A stretch of DNA of 39,967 nucleotides, taken from DASRFR01 sp035651455 (lineage in GTDB: Bacteria > Acidobacteriota > Terriglobia > Terriglobales > Acidobacteriaceae). The notes beneath the pieces were generated by a model, which saw only the letters and a list, made by a program, of their open reading frames with translations, ran no database searches and was not told the origin of the DNA. Where the stretch lies: the NCBI GenBank assembly GCA_035651455.1, contig DASRFR010000024.1, positions 1 through 39,967 on the forward strand, read 5' to 3'. How positions within the stretch are numbered: position 1 is the stretch's first letter; every line of letters begins with the position of its first letter. The position numbers and the translations under genes are program-made. Positions 1-6,939 of the stretch are shown here, in pieces.

Positions 1-79
1 GGCCGCGCGGTGGGCTGAGATCTCGCGCACGAGAATCGCAGACAAAATTTTTGAGCAAGCAATCAAGAAGGAGAGGGCA

Positions 80-340
80 ATGAACTTTTTATCTAAATTA
101 CTTCAGGGAATTTCTTTCGTTCCAGCCGTGGTTCACGGAATCGAGGGATTGTTTGGGAGCCGGTCGGGCAATGACAAGAAACAGGCGGCGATGTCTTTTA
201 TTTCGTCCGCGCTGAGCCTGGCGGACGCGGTCAGCAACAAAGAAATCGTGGACCAGGGCAAGTTCACGGAGGGAATCGGAAAAGTAATCGACGGAACTGT
301 GGAGTGCCTGAACGCGTCACTTTGGGCAAAGGCGAAGTAG
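80..340 (+). CDS. Small hypothetical protein (86 aa)
   Basis: I do not recognise this gene with certainty. The ATG at 80 is preceded by a clear AAGGAG Shine-Dalgarno (about 69-74), so translation is likely. The product is 86 residues: a short hydrophobic N-terminus (LLQGISFVPAVVHGIEGLFG), a charged GNDKKQAAM segment and a C-terminal amphipathic stretch. It has no clear signal peptidase site and no cysteine pair. The overall style resembles small phage-type or accessory proteins scattered in acidobacterial genomes, but that is only an impression. The gene stands alone, convergent with the E2 gene, and is followed by a hairpin with a short T-run that could end its transcript. Its promoter would lie at or before the left edge of the window. 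Confidence 0.6.
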   Translation: MNFLSKLLQGISFVPAVVHGIEGLFGSRSGNDKKQAAMSFISSALSLADAVSNKEIVDQGKFTEGIGKVIDGTVECLNASLWAKAK

Positions 341-368
341 GAATTCGGCTGGAGTTGATGCATGGTAT

Positions 369-396
369 GGCCGGCGAGTGATGCCGGCCTTTGCTT
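369..396 (+). terminator. Candidate terminator after the 86-aa gene
   Basis: A perfect 7-bp stem GGCCGGC/GCCGGCC (369-375 with 383-389) with a 7-nt loop is followed by TTTGCTT. It lies 29 nt after the stop of the upstream small gene. The T-run is short and interrupted, so termination strength is uncertain. Confidence 0.4.
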
Positions 397-409
397 GACA
401 TGGATGTGG

Positions 410-426
410 GCCGGGCTAAGCCCGGC
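410..426. repeat. GC palindrome, possible dispersed intergenic repeat
   Basis: GCCGGGC-TAA-GCCCGGC is a 7-bp inverted repeat with a 3-nt centre, lying between two convergent genes. It has no T-run on either strand. It looks like one unit of a REP-like dispersed element, but only this copy is evident in the window. Confidence 0.35.
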
Positions 427-492
427 TGGACAGCCCAGGACTGCCGTCGCTAACGGATCAGATCTTCTGAGGGTCGCCGGGCCGATGCTTAT

Positions 493-1800
493 CTAGCCGA
501 CTTCTTCGCTCCAATTCTCGAGAGTCTTCTTGACCAAAGCCATGAATTGATCGGCCACGGCGCCATCGATGACGCGGTGGTCGTAGCCGAGGGTAAGGTG
601 CACGAGTGAGCGGATGGCGATCGAGTCGCTACCCTGCGAGTCGGTCACCACGACGGGCGCCTTGGCGATTCCGCCCACGCCCATGATGGCGACGTTCGGC
701 TGGTTGATGATGGGCAAGCCGAAAACGGCACCGAAGGTTCCGGGATTGGTAATGGTAAATGTGGAGCCCTGCACTTCGTCGGGCGAAAGCTTCTTATTGC
801 GGGCACGCTCGCCGAGGTCGGTGATGGCGCGCTGCAGACCTAGAAAGTTCAACTCCTCAGCGTTCTTCAGGACAGGAACGATCAGCCCCCAATCGAGGGC
901 TACAGCAATCCCCATATTGACGTGCTGGTGATAACGGATGGCGTCATTTTCAAGAGACGCATTGATGATGGGGAACTGTTGTAGCGCGATAATCGCCGCG
1001 CGCACGAAGAACGGCATGAAAGTGAGGCGTACGCCATAACGCTGCTCGAAGCCGTTCTTAGTCTTGTTGCGGAGGTTGACGATGCGGGTGACGTCCACCT
1101 CGAAAAGATTGTGGACGTGCGCACTGGTGCGGCGGGACTCGATCATGCGCTGGGAGATAATCTTGCGCATCTGCGTCAAGGGTACGAGCTCCCCAGGGAT
1201 GGGGGCGGCAGTAGCGGGCGCAGGGCGAGCAGCCGGGGCAGATGTCGGAGCGGCGGCAGCGCGGGCAGGGGCCGGGGTGGGCGCGGATGATTGCTTATCC
1301 AGAAAAGCCATTACGTCTTGCTTGGTAATGCGGCCCCCGGTGCCGGTGCCAGGAACCCGGGAGAGATCGAGATTGTGTTCCCGCGCTAATTTGCGAACCA
1401 GCGGGGAGGAGCGGACGTGCTCGTCATCGGCCTCGTGTTCCTCTTCGACTTCCGCGGCCGAAGGAGGAGCGGGCATAGGCGGCGGAGCGGCAGCCTGCGG
1501 GGGGGCGGCGGGCTGGGCAGGCGCAGCAGGTTTGGGCGCAGCGGCCGCAGGGGAGGCTTCGCCATCGGCGGAGATTGTTCCCACCACCGTGTTCACCTGA
1601 ACCGTGTTGCCCTCTGTGACCTTGATCTCCTGCAGCACCCCCGAAGCGGGAGCGGGAATCTCGGCGTCAACCTTATCGGTGGAGATCTCGAAAAGCGGCT
1701 CGTCGCGCTGGACCTTTTCGCCGGGCTTTTTCAGCCACTTGGTAATGGTGCCTTCCACGATGGATTCGCCCATCTGGGGCATAACAATGTCTGTCGGCAT
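493..1800 (-). CDS. sucB: 2-oxoacid dehydrogenase complex E2 (dihydrolipoamide acyltransferase, probably succinyltransferase)
   Basis: This is the E2 core of a 2-oxoacid dehydrogenase complex; it transfers the acyl group from lipoamide to CoA. Starting at the ATG at 1800 gives 435 aa, with a GGAAGG Shine-Dalgarno just upstream; an in-frame extension to 1845 lacks support. Domains in order are a lipoyl domain (residues 1-80, lipoylated Lys43 in STDKVDAE), an Ala/Pro linker, an E3-binding domain (SSPLVRKLAREHNLDL, ending GRITKQDV), a second Ala/Pro linker and the catalytic domain. The acyltransferase motif HRVIDG lies near the C-terminus. The DKVDAEIP lipoyl motif is common in SucB-like E2s, but a branched-chain or pyruvate E2 cannot be excluded because no E1 or E3 gene is nearby. 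The family is certain, the substrate less so. Confidence 0.92.
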   Translation of the reverse strand: MPTDIVMPQMGESIVEGTITKWLKKPGEKVQRDEPLFEISTDKVDAEIPAPASGVLQEIKVTEGNTVQVNTVVGTISADGEASPAAAAPKPAAPAQPAAPPQAAAPPPMPAPPSAAEVEEEHEADDEHVRSSPLVRKLAREHNLDLSRVPGTGTGGRITKQDVMAFLDKQSSAPTPAPARAAAAPTSAPAARPAPATAAPIPGELVPLTQMRKIISQRMIESRRTSAHVHNLFEVDVTRIVNLRNKTKNGFEQRYGVRLTFMPFFVRAAIIALQQFPIINASLENDAIRYHQHVNMGIAVALDWGLIVPVLKNAEELNFLGLQRAITDLGERARNKKLSPDEVQGSTFTITNPGTFGAVFGLPIINQPNVAIMGVGGIAKAPVVVTDSQGSDSIAIRSLVHLTLGYDHRVIDGAVADQFMALVKKTLENWSEEVG

Positions 1801-1917
1801 ATTTCCTTCCTGCGGCCCACGGTGGGAATCCGGGCCGAACCCCAACCTTACATATTAACAATTTTCGGGCAGAGCTGAGGGAGCAGGGTCAGAGGCATAG
1901 TAAAGAGAAGTTCGTGT

Positions 1918-2976
1918 CTAAACGGACTTCACGCCATTGGGATAAACGAGGATCTTGCTGGCTTCGCCGGTTTTCAGGCGCTCCATGGCTTTGGGGAAAT
2001 CTTTCATCGAGATGCGGTCTGTAATGACCGGGTGCAGATCGAGTTTGCCGGCCTTGAGCAGCGCAGTCATTTGATACCAGGTCTGATACATGCGGCGGCC
2101 ATTGATGCCCTGGATCGTGATGCCTTTGAAAATGATGTCTTCGGAAAAGTTGAGCGAGATGGGCTTGGAGGTGAGGCCGAGGAGGGAGATGCGGCCACCA
2201 CGCCGCACAATGTCGAAGGCTATCCGAATGGAGTCTGGATGGCCAGCCATCTCGAGGACGACGTCAACCCCGAGCCCGCCTGTTTTCTCCATCATGATGT
2301 TGGCAGCATCCTCCTTAGAAGGATCGATCACGAAGTCGGCTTTCATTTCTTTCGCGATGCGGCGGCGATGCTGATTAATTTCGATAGCGAAGATGGTGGT
2401 AGCGCCGACCGCACGAGCGACGGCAATAGAGAAGAGGCCGATCGGGCCCGCCCCGGTGATAGCGACGGTCTTGGCCGCGATCTCACCAGCGAGAACGGTA
2501 TGCACGGCGTTACCGAGGGGATCCAGAATTGAGGCGTACTCCTGGGGAATGGCGGGATCGAGCTTCCAGATATTTGATTCGGGAATAACCACGTATTCGG
2601 CGAAAGCGCCATCGGTGTCGACGCCGATAATTTTTACGTTCTGGCAGATGTGGGCTTCACCGGTGCGGCACTGCAGGCATTTGCCGCACGCGACATGCAT
2701 CTCGGCGGAGACGAAATCGCCGACTTTGACGCTGGTGACCTCGTCGCCAAAGGCGACTACTTCGCCGCAGAACTCGTGACCCGGGATGAGCGGCGGGTGA
2801 ATGCGATTCTGAGCCCAGCGATCCCATTCGTAGATGTGGAGGTCGGTGCCACAGATGGAAGCAACTTTGACTTTGACCAGCACATCGGTGCGGCCGAAAG
2901 CGGGAATTTTGACATCGCGAACTTCGGCCCCGGCCTTGGGCTCGGGCTTTACGACGGCCAGCATGGAATCGGGCAT
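1918..2976 (-). CDS. tdh: L-threonine 3-dehydrogenase
   Basis: This zinc-dependent medium-chain dehydrogenase oxidises L-threonine to 2-amino-3-ketobutyrate with NAD+ in the cytoplasm. The 352-aa product shows the catalytic zinc site (Cys42 in SICGTDLH, then GHE at 66-68), a structural-zinc cysteine cluster (ACGKCLQCRTGEAHIC) and a Rossmann motif GAGPIGLFSIA. The CGTDLHIYEWDRWA stretch and the length match Tdh rather than a generic alcohol dehydrogenase. The ATG at 2976 has AAGG 8 nt upstream; a TTG directly before it and an ATG at 2964 are alternatives. The usual partner kbl is not in the window. Just upstream is an extended -10-like element (3019-3027). Confidence 0.93.
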   Translation of the reverse strand: MPDSMLAVVKPEPKAGAEVRDVKIPAFGRTDVLVKVKVASICGTDLHIYEWDRWAQNRIHPPLIPGHEFCGEVVAFGDEVTSVKVGDFVSAEMHVACGKCLQCRTGEAHICQNVKIIGVDTDGAFAEYVVIPESNIWKLDPAIPQEYASILDPLGNAVHTVLAGEIAAKTVAITGAGPIGLFSIAVARAVGATTIFAIEINQHRRRIAKEMKADFVIDPSKEDAANIMMEKTGGLGVDVVLEMAGHPDSIRIAFDIVRRGGRISLLGLTSKPISLNFSEDIIFKGITIQGINGRRMYQTWYQMTALLKAGKLDLHPVITDRISMKDFPKAMERLKTGEASKILVYPNGVKSV

Positions 2977-3018
2977 CAAAGCGACCTTAGTATGACGGGA
3001 ATGCGCACAAAACTGCTC

Positions 3019-3027
3019 ATTCTAGCA
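3019..3027 (-). promoter_or_regulatory. Candidate extended -10 promoter for tdh
   Basis: Read on the minus strand, TGC-TAGAAT matches the extended -10 pattern (TGn plus 5 of 6 bases of TATAAT) about 42 nt before the tdh ATG. No convincing -35 hexamer lies at 16-18 nt spacing, so it would rely on the TGn extension. Confidence 0.35.
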
Positions 3028-3062
3028 CCATGCTGACGCCGGCGTTGTGCGGCCGATCACGG

Positions 3063-3626
3063 TCAGGCACGCGGACCGGACGAACCCGGCTTGCGCTCCG
3101 ACACAGCTGCGGAATTGAACTGCTCCGACTGGCCGCGCGGAATACTTAACGACTGCCACTGGCTGGAACGGATGTGCTTAGCCAGAAAGATGACTTGTCC
3201 AACGTGATAAGCGTAGTGCGCGATCTGGCGATTGATCGCCTGCAACACAGTGTGGGGCTCACCGCGTATGGTGACGGTTTTCATGACGTCTGCGGGGGTG
3301 AGTGAGTCGATCGCCGAGAAAACGCGCACCCATCCTTCCTCCCACCACTTCATGACATCCGCACGGGACGTCGAGGAGGTGAGCTCGAATTCCTGATCGC
3401 GATGACGGTCAGGTTTCTCGCCGTCGGTGGTGAGGAAATCGGTGAAGCGGGAGCGCATGTTGCCGGCAACATGCTTCACGGTGATCGCAACCGAGTTGGA
3501 TTCGGGATCGAGGGTCACGAAGAAGTCTTCATCTTTGAGCTGGGCGAAAGCGCCTTCGGCGAGACGTTTATGGCCACGCATCTGGCGGCGAGCTTCATCG
3601 AGATAGTGAGCGGCGAGGTCAGACAT
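3063..3626 (-). CDS. DinB-like (DUF1572-type) four-helix protein
   Basis: This is a 187-aa protein of the DinB/YfiT-like superfamily, whose members are small helical bundles that usually bind a metal through three histidines. Candidate ligands are His52 (VKHVAGN), His137 and His141 (QIAHYAYHVGQ), in the expected helix 2 and helix 4 positions. The reaction is unknown; relatives include thiol-dependent transferases, so a thiol-linked or detoxification role is only a guess. The ATG at 3626 fits where the conserved domain begins; the in-frame extension to 3683 reads as unrelated sequence. There is no Shine-Dalgarno, but TACAAT sits 9 nt before the ATG, suggesting a leaderless message. It lies downstream of and co-directional with the hydantoinase B gene. 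Confidence 0.82.
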   Translation of the reverse strand: MSDLAAHYLDEARRQMRGHKRLAEGAFAQLKDEDFFVTLDPESNSVAITVKHVAGNMRSRFTDFLTTDGEKPDRHRDQEFELTSSTSRADVMKWWEEGWVRVFSAIDSLTPADVMKTVTIRGEPHTVLQAINRQIAHYAYHVGQVIFLAKHIRSSQWQSLSIPRGQSEQFNSAAVSERKPGSSGPRA

Positions 3627-3635
3627 GGCCAGTCC

Positions 3636-3641
3636 ATTGTA
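3636..3641 (-). promoter_or_regulatory. -10-like hexamer immediately before the DinB-like gene
   Basis: TACAAT on the minus strand (5 of 6 matches to TATAAT) ends 9 nt before the ATG at 3626. If used, transcription would begin at or next to the start codon. No clear -35 is visible. Confidence 0.35.
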
Positions 3642-3755
3642 CCGGTAGAGGCGATGATTCGGAGCGGTGCAGCAGGCCGGCAAGGCGAGAGGAAATTCAG
3701 AGTCCTCGTTTCGCGAGGGATAACAGAAGCGGCGCTATGCGCGAAAGCTTGGCAG

Positions 3756-5411
3756 TCATTCCGGTTTGCCCCAACCGCCAGCTCCGGGAGAATCGATGCG
3801 GATGCGGTCGCCCCGCGAGATGCGCACGTTGAACTTCCCGGGCAGCGACTTAACCGTGCCATCGCCGCGGATCAGTTCGGCTTTCCCCGGAGTACCTGAC
3901 GCGCCGCCGGAAAGGCCATATGGCCCATGGTTACGGCGATCGGCAAGCAGGGTGACTTCCGCGTCGGTGAGCACCTCGATTTCCCTAAGCACGCCATCGC
4001 CGCCGCCATACCTTCCTGCCCCGCCGCTATTTTTGCGCAGTGAGTAGCGGGTCACGCGGAATGGGTAGGCATACTCGAGCGCTTCCGCGGGAGTGTTCAG
4101 AGAATTCGTCATGTGGGTATGGACGCCGGAGACTCCGTCCATGGTGGGACGAGCGCCCATGCCGCCAGCGATGGTTTCGTAATAGGCAAACGGCTGGCCG
4201 GAACGGGGATCGATTCCGCCGATGGTCAAGTTGTTCATGGTTCCGGATGACGCAGCGGGAATGCGATCGGGAATGGCCCGGGCAAGCGCGCGCAGAAGCA
4301 CGTCGACGATCCTTTGTGAGGTCTCAACATTGCCCGCAGCCACAGCCGCGGGAGGACGCGCATTGACCACGGTTCCGGGGGGCGCGATGACCTGAATGGG
4401 GCGCATGAGCCCGGCGCTCGCGGGAATATCCTCGGCCAGCAGACAGCGAAAGACGTAGAAGCAGGCCGAGTATGTAATAGCCTCCACGGCGTTGACGCTA
4501 CCTCGTACCTGCGGATCAGAACCACTGAAGTCGACGGTCACGAGTCGAGGGCTGGACAAAGTTTGAGGGGTCTGTCGGTGGGTGCGACTTTTTCGTTTAT
4601 GCGGTTTTTCAAACCTGACGCTTACGACAAGGCGCACCGGCTGGTCGGAGACTCCGTCATTGTCCAGAACATCCTCGGCGCGATAGGTTCCGGGCGGCAC
4701 CTGCTCAAGAAATGAGCACATGAGCTCTTCGGCGTAGTCGAGAAGGCCGGCAGCCGCGCGATGCACGCGCGTGAGTCCGTAGCGGGAGCACAATTCCTGA
4801 AGTCGAGTAGCGCCGGTATGGCAAGCGGCGGTTTGGGCACCGAGATCGCCTTCGCGCTCGTCAGGAGTGCGCACGTTGGTGAGCAGCAGCGCGAGAATGT
4901 CGCGGTCCATCCTGCCGCCGCGTACAAGCTTTACCGGTGGAATCCGAAAGCCTTCCTGGTAAATCTCCCGAGCCGGACCCATCGATCCTGGATAGGCGCC
5001 ACCTACATCGGCGTGATGAGCGCGGGAGGAAACGTAGAAGCCGGGTTTGGGCTTTCGGGATTTCGCCGTCGCGGTTCCTCGCACGTCGATGTAGACCGGC
5101 GCTACCAAGGTGATGTCCGGCAGGTGGGTACCACCGGCAAACGGGTCATTCAGCATGACGATGTCGCCGGGTTCGAGGTCGCAGTGGGTAATGGCGGCGC
5201 GCACCGACATCGGCATCGATCCAAGATGGACAGGCATGTGATCTCCCATGGCGATGACTTCGCCTTCTGCGTCAAAGACGGCACAGGAGTAATCCCGGCG
5301 CTCCTTGATGTTGGGAGAGAAAGCGGTGCGCCGCAACGCGGCTCCCATCTCCTCGGCGATCGAATGAAAGAGATGCTTGAAAACTTCGAGCTCGATGGGA
5401 TCGCGAGGCAT
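3756..5411 (-). CDS. Hydantoinase B / oxoprolinase-type subunit
   Basis: The product belongs to the HyuB family, the B half of ATP-dependent N-methylhydantoinase, acetone carboxylase and 5-oxoprolinase systems. Starting at the ATG at 5411 gives 551 aa beginning PIELEVFKHLFHSIAEEMG, the normal start of the family, followed by RRDYSCAVFD, GDHMPVHLGSMP, LNDPFAGGTHLPD and RAHHADVGG. The C-terminal glycine-rich end (SGGAGRYGGGDG to GAGGWGKPE) is intact. A TTG at 5456 is in frame but also lacks a Shine-Dalgarno, so the start is uncertain. No A-subunit gene is adjacent on either side, which is unusual. Two basic inserts, around TATAKSRKPKPG and KPHKRKSRTHRQ, interrupt otherwise conserved sequence. 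The substrate cannot be named. Confidence 0.88.
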   Translation of the reverse strand: MPRDPIELEVFKHLFHSIAEEMGAALRRTAFSPNIKERRDYSCAVFDAEGEVIAMGDHMPVHLGSMPMSVRAAITHCDLEPGDIVMLNDPFAGGTHLPDITLVAPVYIDVRGTATAKSRKPKPGFYVSSRAHHADVGGAYPGSMGPAREIYQEGFRIPPVKLVRGGRMDRDILALLLTNVRTPDEREGDLGAQTAACHTGATRLQELCSRYGLTRVHRAAAGLLDYAEELMCSFLEQVPPGTYRAEDVLDNDGVSDQPVRLVVSVRFEKPHKRKSRTHRQTPQTLSSPRLVTVDFSGSDPQVRGSVNAVEAITYSACFYVFRCLLAEDIPASAGLMRPIQVIAPPGTVVNARPPAAVAAGNVETSQRIVDVLLRALARAIPDRIPAASSGTMNNLTIGGIDPRSGQPFAYYETIAGGMGARPTMDGVSGVHTHMTNSLNTPAEALEYAYPFRVTRYSLRKNSGGAGRYGGGDGVLREIEVLTDAEVTLLADRRNHGPYGLSGGASGTPGKAELIRGDGTVKSLPGKFNVRISRGDRIRIDSPGAGGWGKPE

Positions 5412-5506
5412 GGGCGAGAGGAAGTGTACAAGAGCGGGTAGGAACAATGGAATCAACGTCGGGAATGCAGAATTACATTGACTTTTAATATAACAACACG
5501 CAATAT

Positions 5507-5553
5507 CTTGGGTTAGAGTAGAAGCCCATACAAGAACTTGGGCGAGAGTAGAA
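5507..5553. repeat. Two 17-nt direct repeats spaced 30 bp
   Basis: CTTGGG-TT-AGAGTAGAA (5507-5523) and CTTGGG-CG-AGAGTAGAA (5537-5553) differ at only two adjacent bases and their starts are exactly 30 bp apart. They lie upstream of the lysine-rich mini-ORF and downstream of AT-rich sequence containing TTGACT (5478-5483). They may be tandem regulator sites or part of a promoter; function is unproven. Confidence 0.5.
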
Positions 5554-5612
5554 TATAGGGCCCGTAAGTGAGTACCTTTGCAAGGGAAAATCGTTCACGG
5601 AGGAAACACTTC

Positions 5613-5657
5613 ATGCCAGCAAAGAAGAAAGCTGCGAAGAAGAAAAAGAAACACTAG
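5613..5657 (+). CDS. 14-residue lysine-rich mini-ORF (microprotein or leader peptide)
   Basis: The ATG at 5613 has a strong GGAGG (about 5599-5603) at 9 nt spacing and opens a frame of only 14 codons, MPAKKKAAKKKKKH, ending in TAG. Eight of 14 residues are lysine. A hairpin begins at the stop codon (5657-5676) and a rho-independent terminator follows (5694-5728), so the transcript would be a short stand-alone RNA. Two readings fit. One is a genuine microprotein, resembling the Lys/Ala-rich tails of histone-like proteins. The other is a leader peptide whose Lys codons sense charged tRNA-Lys. Against the latter, the next gene (a MerR regulator) is not an obvious lysine gene, and I see no alternative antiterminator pairing. 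I do not recognise it as a named gene. Confidence 0.55.
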   Translation: MPAKKKAAKKKKKH

Positions 5658-5676
5658 GGCGAACGCAGATTCGTCC
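5657..5676 (+). other. Hairpin directly after the mini-ORF stop
   Basis: GGGCGAA (5657-5663) pairs with TTCGTCC (5670-5676) through 7 bp including one G-U, with a 6-nt loop. Its 5' base is the last base of the stop codon. Together with the next terminator it gives a leader-like two-hairpin arrangement. Confidence 0.45.
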
Positions 5677-5693
5677 CAATCCATAGGTTTGCG

Positions 5694-5728
5694 GCCTCTC
5701 GAGAGAAGCACCTTTCGAGGGGCTTTTT
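5694..5728 (+). terminator. Rho-independent terminator after the mini-ORF
   Basis: GCCTCTCGA (5694-5702) pairs with TCGAGGGGC (5715-5723) through 9 bp including one G-U, with a 12-nt loop, and is followed at once by TTTTT (5724-5728). This is one of the clearest terminators in the window and would separate the mini-ORF transcript from the MerR gene. Confidence 0.8.
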
Positions 5729-5852
5729 CATGGCGAGATGAGGCACCGAGGTACGGGGAAGCAAATAAAGGGATTGTTCTCAGGGCCGGGTCGTGCTAGA
5801 AACGCCAGTGAGAGTGACCTCCGCAGACGCGCGCCGCTTCTGGACGGAAGGG

Positions 5853-6254
5853 ATGAGTTCGAAGAAGAAAGCGCCAGGGAAGCCGGGCAATTCGCACGAA
5901 ATTGTGATTCCGGAGAAGCTGTATTTCCGCATCGGCGAGGTCGCCCAACTTTGCCGCCTGCCAGCTTACGTCCTGCGATTCTGGGAAACGGAATTTCCTC
6001 AATTGCGCCCGGTAAAAAGCAGCACCGGCCAGCGCATGTACCGGCGGAAGGACGTGGAGAATGTCATCCGGATCAAGAAGCTGCTATACGAAGACGGCTT
6101 TACCATCGCGGGCGCACGAACCCAGTTGCGGGACGAGATGAAAGCCGACAAGAAACAGACTGCGTTGCCTTTTCCCGCTCGATCCACTGCTGACCTGCGG
6201 AACGTACGCCAGGGCCTCCAGGAAATTCTCAATATGCTTTCGGCGCGGCGCTAA
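5853..6254 (+). CDS. MerR-family transcriptional regulator
   Basis: This 133-aa protein carries a MerR-type winged-helix DNA-binding domain at about residues 23-95: YFRIGEVAQLCRLPAYVLRFW, then the wing with GQRMYRRKDVENVIRIKKLL and the following GFTIAGAR helix. After it there is only a short C-terminal tail, with no cysteine-based sensor or obvious ligand domain, so the inducer is unknown. The ATG at 5853 has a purine-rich GGAAGGG close by; a GTG at 5793 would add 20 residues but has poor initiation context. The N-terminus is lysine-rich (SSKKKAPGK). It sits alone between the mini-ORF terminator and the small monooxygenase-fold gene. Confidence 0.85.
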   Translation: MSSKKKAPGKPGNSHEIVIPEKLYFRIGEVAQLCRLPAYVLRFWETEFPQLRPVKSSTGQRMYRRKDVENVIRIKKLLYEDGFTIAGARTQLRDEMKADKKQTALPFPARSTADLRNVRQGLQEILNMLSARR

Positions 6255-6373
6255 CAGTAAGGTCGCATACCATTTTCCCCATCATTCCCATTTTGGGAAA
6301 CTTTCACATTTGGGTGAGCCCCACACTTGCAGAGGGATGAGATTCCCGGCAACGTGAGGGGAGGAGCACCGCC

Positions 6374-6670
6374 ATGATCAGCGTCCTGGTTCATCACAAA
6401 GTAGCCGATTATCAACGCTGGAAAGCGACCTTTGATTCTTCGCTCGACTTCCGGCACAAGGCTGGGGAGCAGAGCTGCCGTATCTTTTTCGATCCAGATA
6501 AGGAAAACGATCTCACACTGCTGTTCGAATGGGAGGACGTAAACCTGGCGCGCCGGTTCATGAACTCGAGTGAGTTGCGTGAGCGCATGAAAGAGGCGGG
6601 CGTGCTTGATCAGCCGACTATCGAATTCCTGCACGAGATGTATACGGTACGCCGTTCGGCGGCAGACTAG
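6374..6670 (+). CDS. Antibiotic-biosynthesis-monooxygenase-like (ABM-fold) small protein
   Basis: This 98-aa protein has the look of a dimeric alpha-beta barrel protein: MISVLVHHKVADYQRWKATFD, a mid strand LTLLFEWEDVNLARRFM and a C-terminal helix. Such proteins include quinol monooxygenases, heme-degrading enzymes and many of unknown substrate. No haem or flavin motif can be recognised, so no reaction is claimed. The ATG at 6374 has a strong GGGGAGGAG Shine-Dalgarno. It follows the MerR gene by 119 nt. That gap contains a 6-bp TTCCCA/TGGGAA hairpin (6285-6299) without a T-run. Confidence 0.65.
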   Translation: MISVLVHHKVADYQRWKATFDSSLDFRHKAGEQSCRIFFDPDKENDLTLLFEWEDVNLARRFMNSSELRERMKEAGVLDQPTIEFLHEMYTVRRSAAD

Positions 6671-6939
6671 CGGCCGAATTGACCTCGGTTGCGGCTGTCG
6701 TCATGGGCATGCCGGGGAGATCTCCTGATCCAAGATTGGGCGACGTGAATGCAAGCAGGCCGTTGAGGCTGGCGCCTTGACTTTGCTTGCGCCACGAGTG
6801 CCGTCTTCCGCTGATCAGCGGTGACGAGGCTGCCGCAAAGGCAGCCCCAAGCAGCCAAACCAGCAAAATTTGACAATTCCGGACGGCTCCGTGGCCTGTG
6901 AGCAGGCGTACAATGAGGGGCAACTTGGGGTGACTCACC
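6671..6939. other. 269-nt intergenic region with a candidate -10 element
   Basis: No credible gene is seen here. TACAAT at 6909-6914 (5 of 6 matches to TATAAT) lies 25 nt before the TPR gene's ATG and could be its -10, but no -35 is properly spaced. A perfect TTGACA at 6870-6875 is about 33 nt upstream of it, too far to pair with it. Confidence 0.3.

Noticed and set aside
5613..5853. Lysine attenuator controlling the MerR gene
   Set aside because: No alternative antiterminator pairing with the terminator's 5' arm is visible, and the downstream gene is not a lysine gene. Kept as a possibility, not a call.
6870..6875. Perfect TTGACA upstream of the TPR gene as a -35 box
   Set aside because: The only good -10 (TACAAT at 6909-6914) is 33 nt away, far beyond 16-18 nt, so the pair was not called a promoter.
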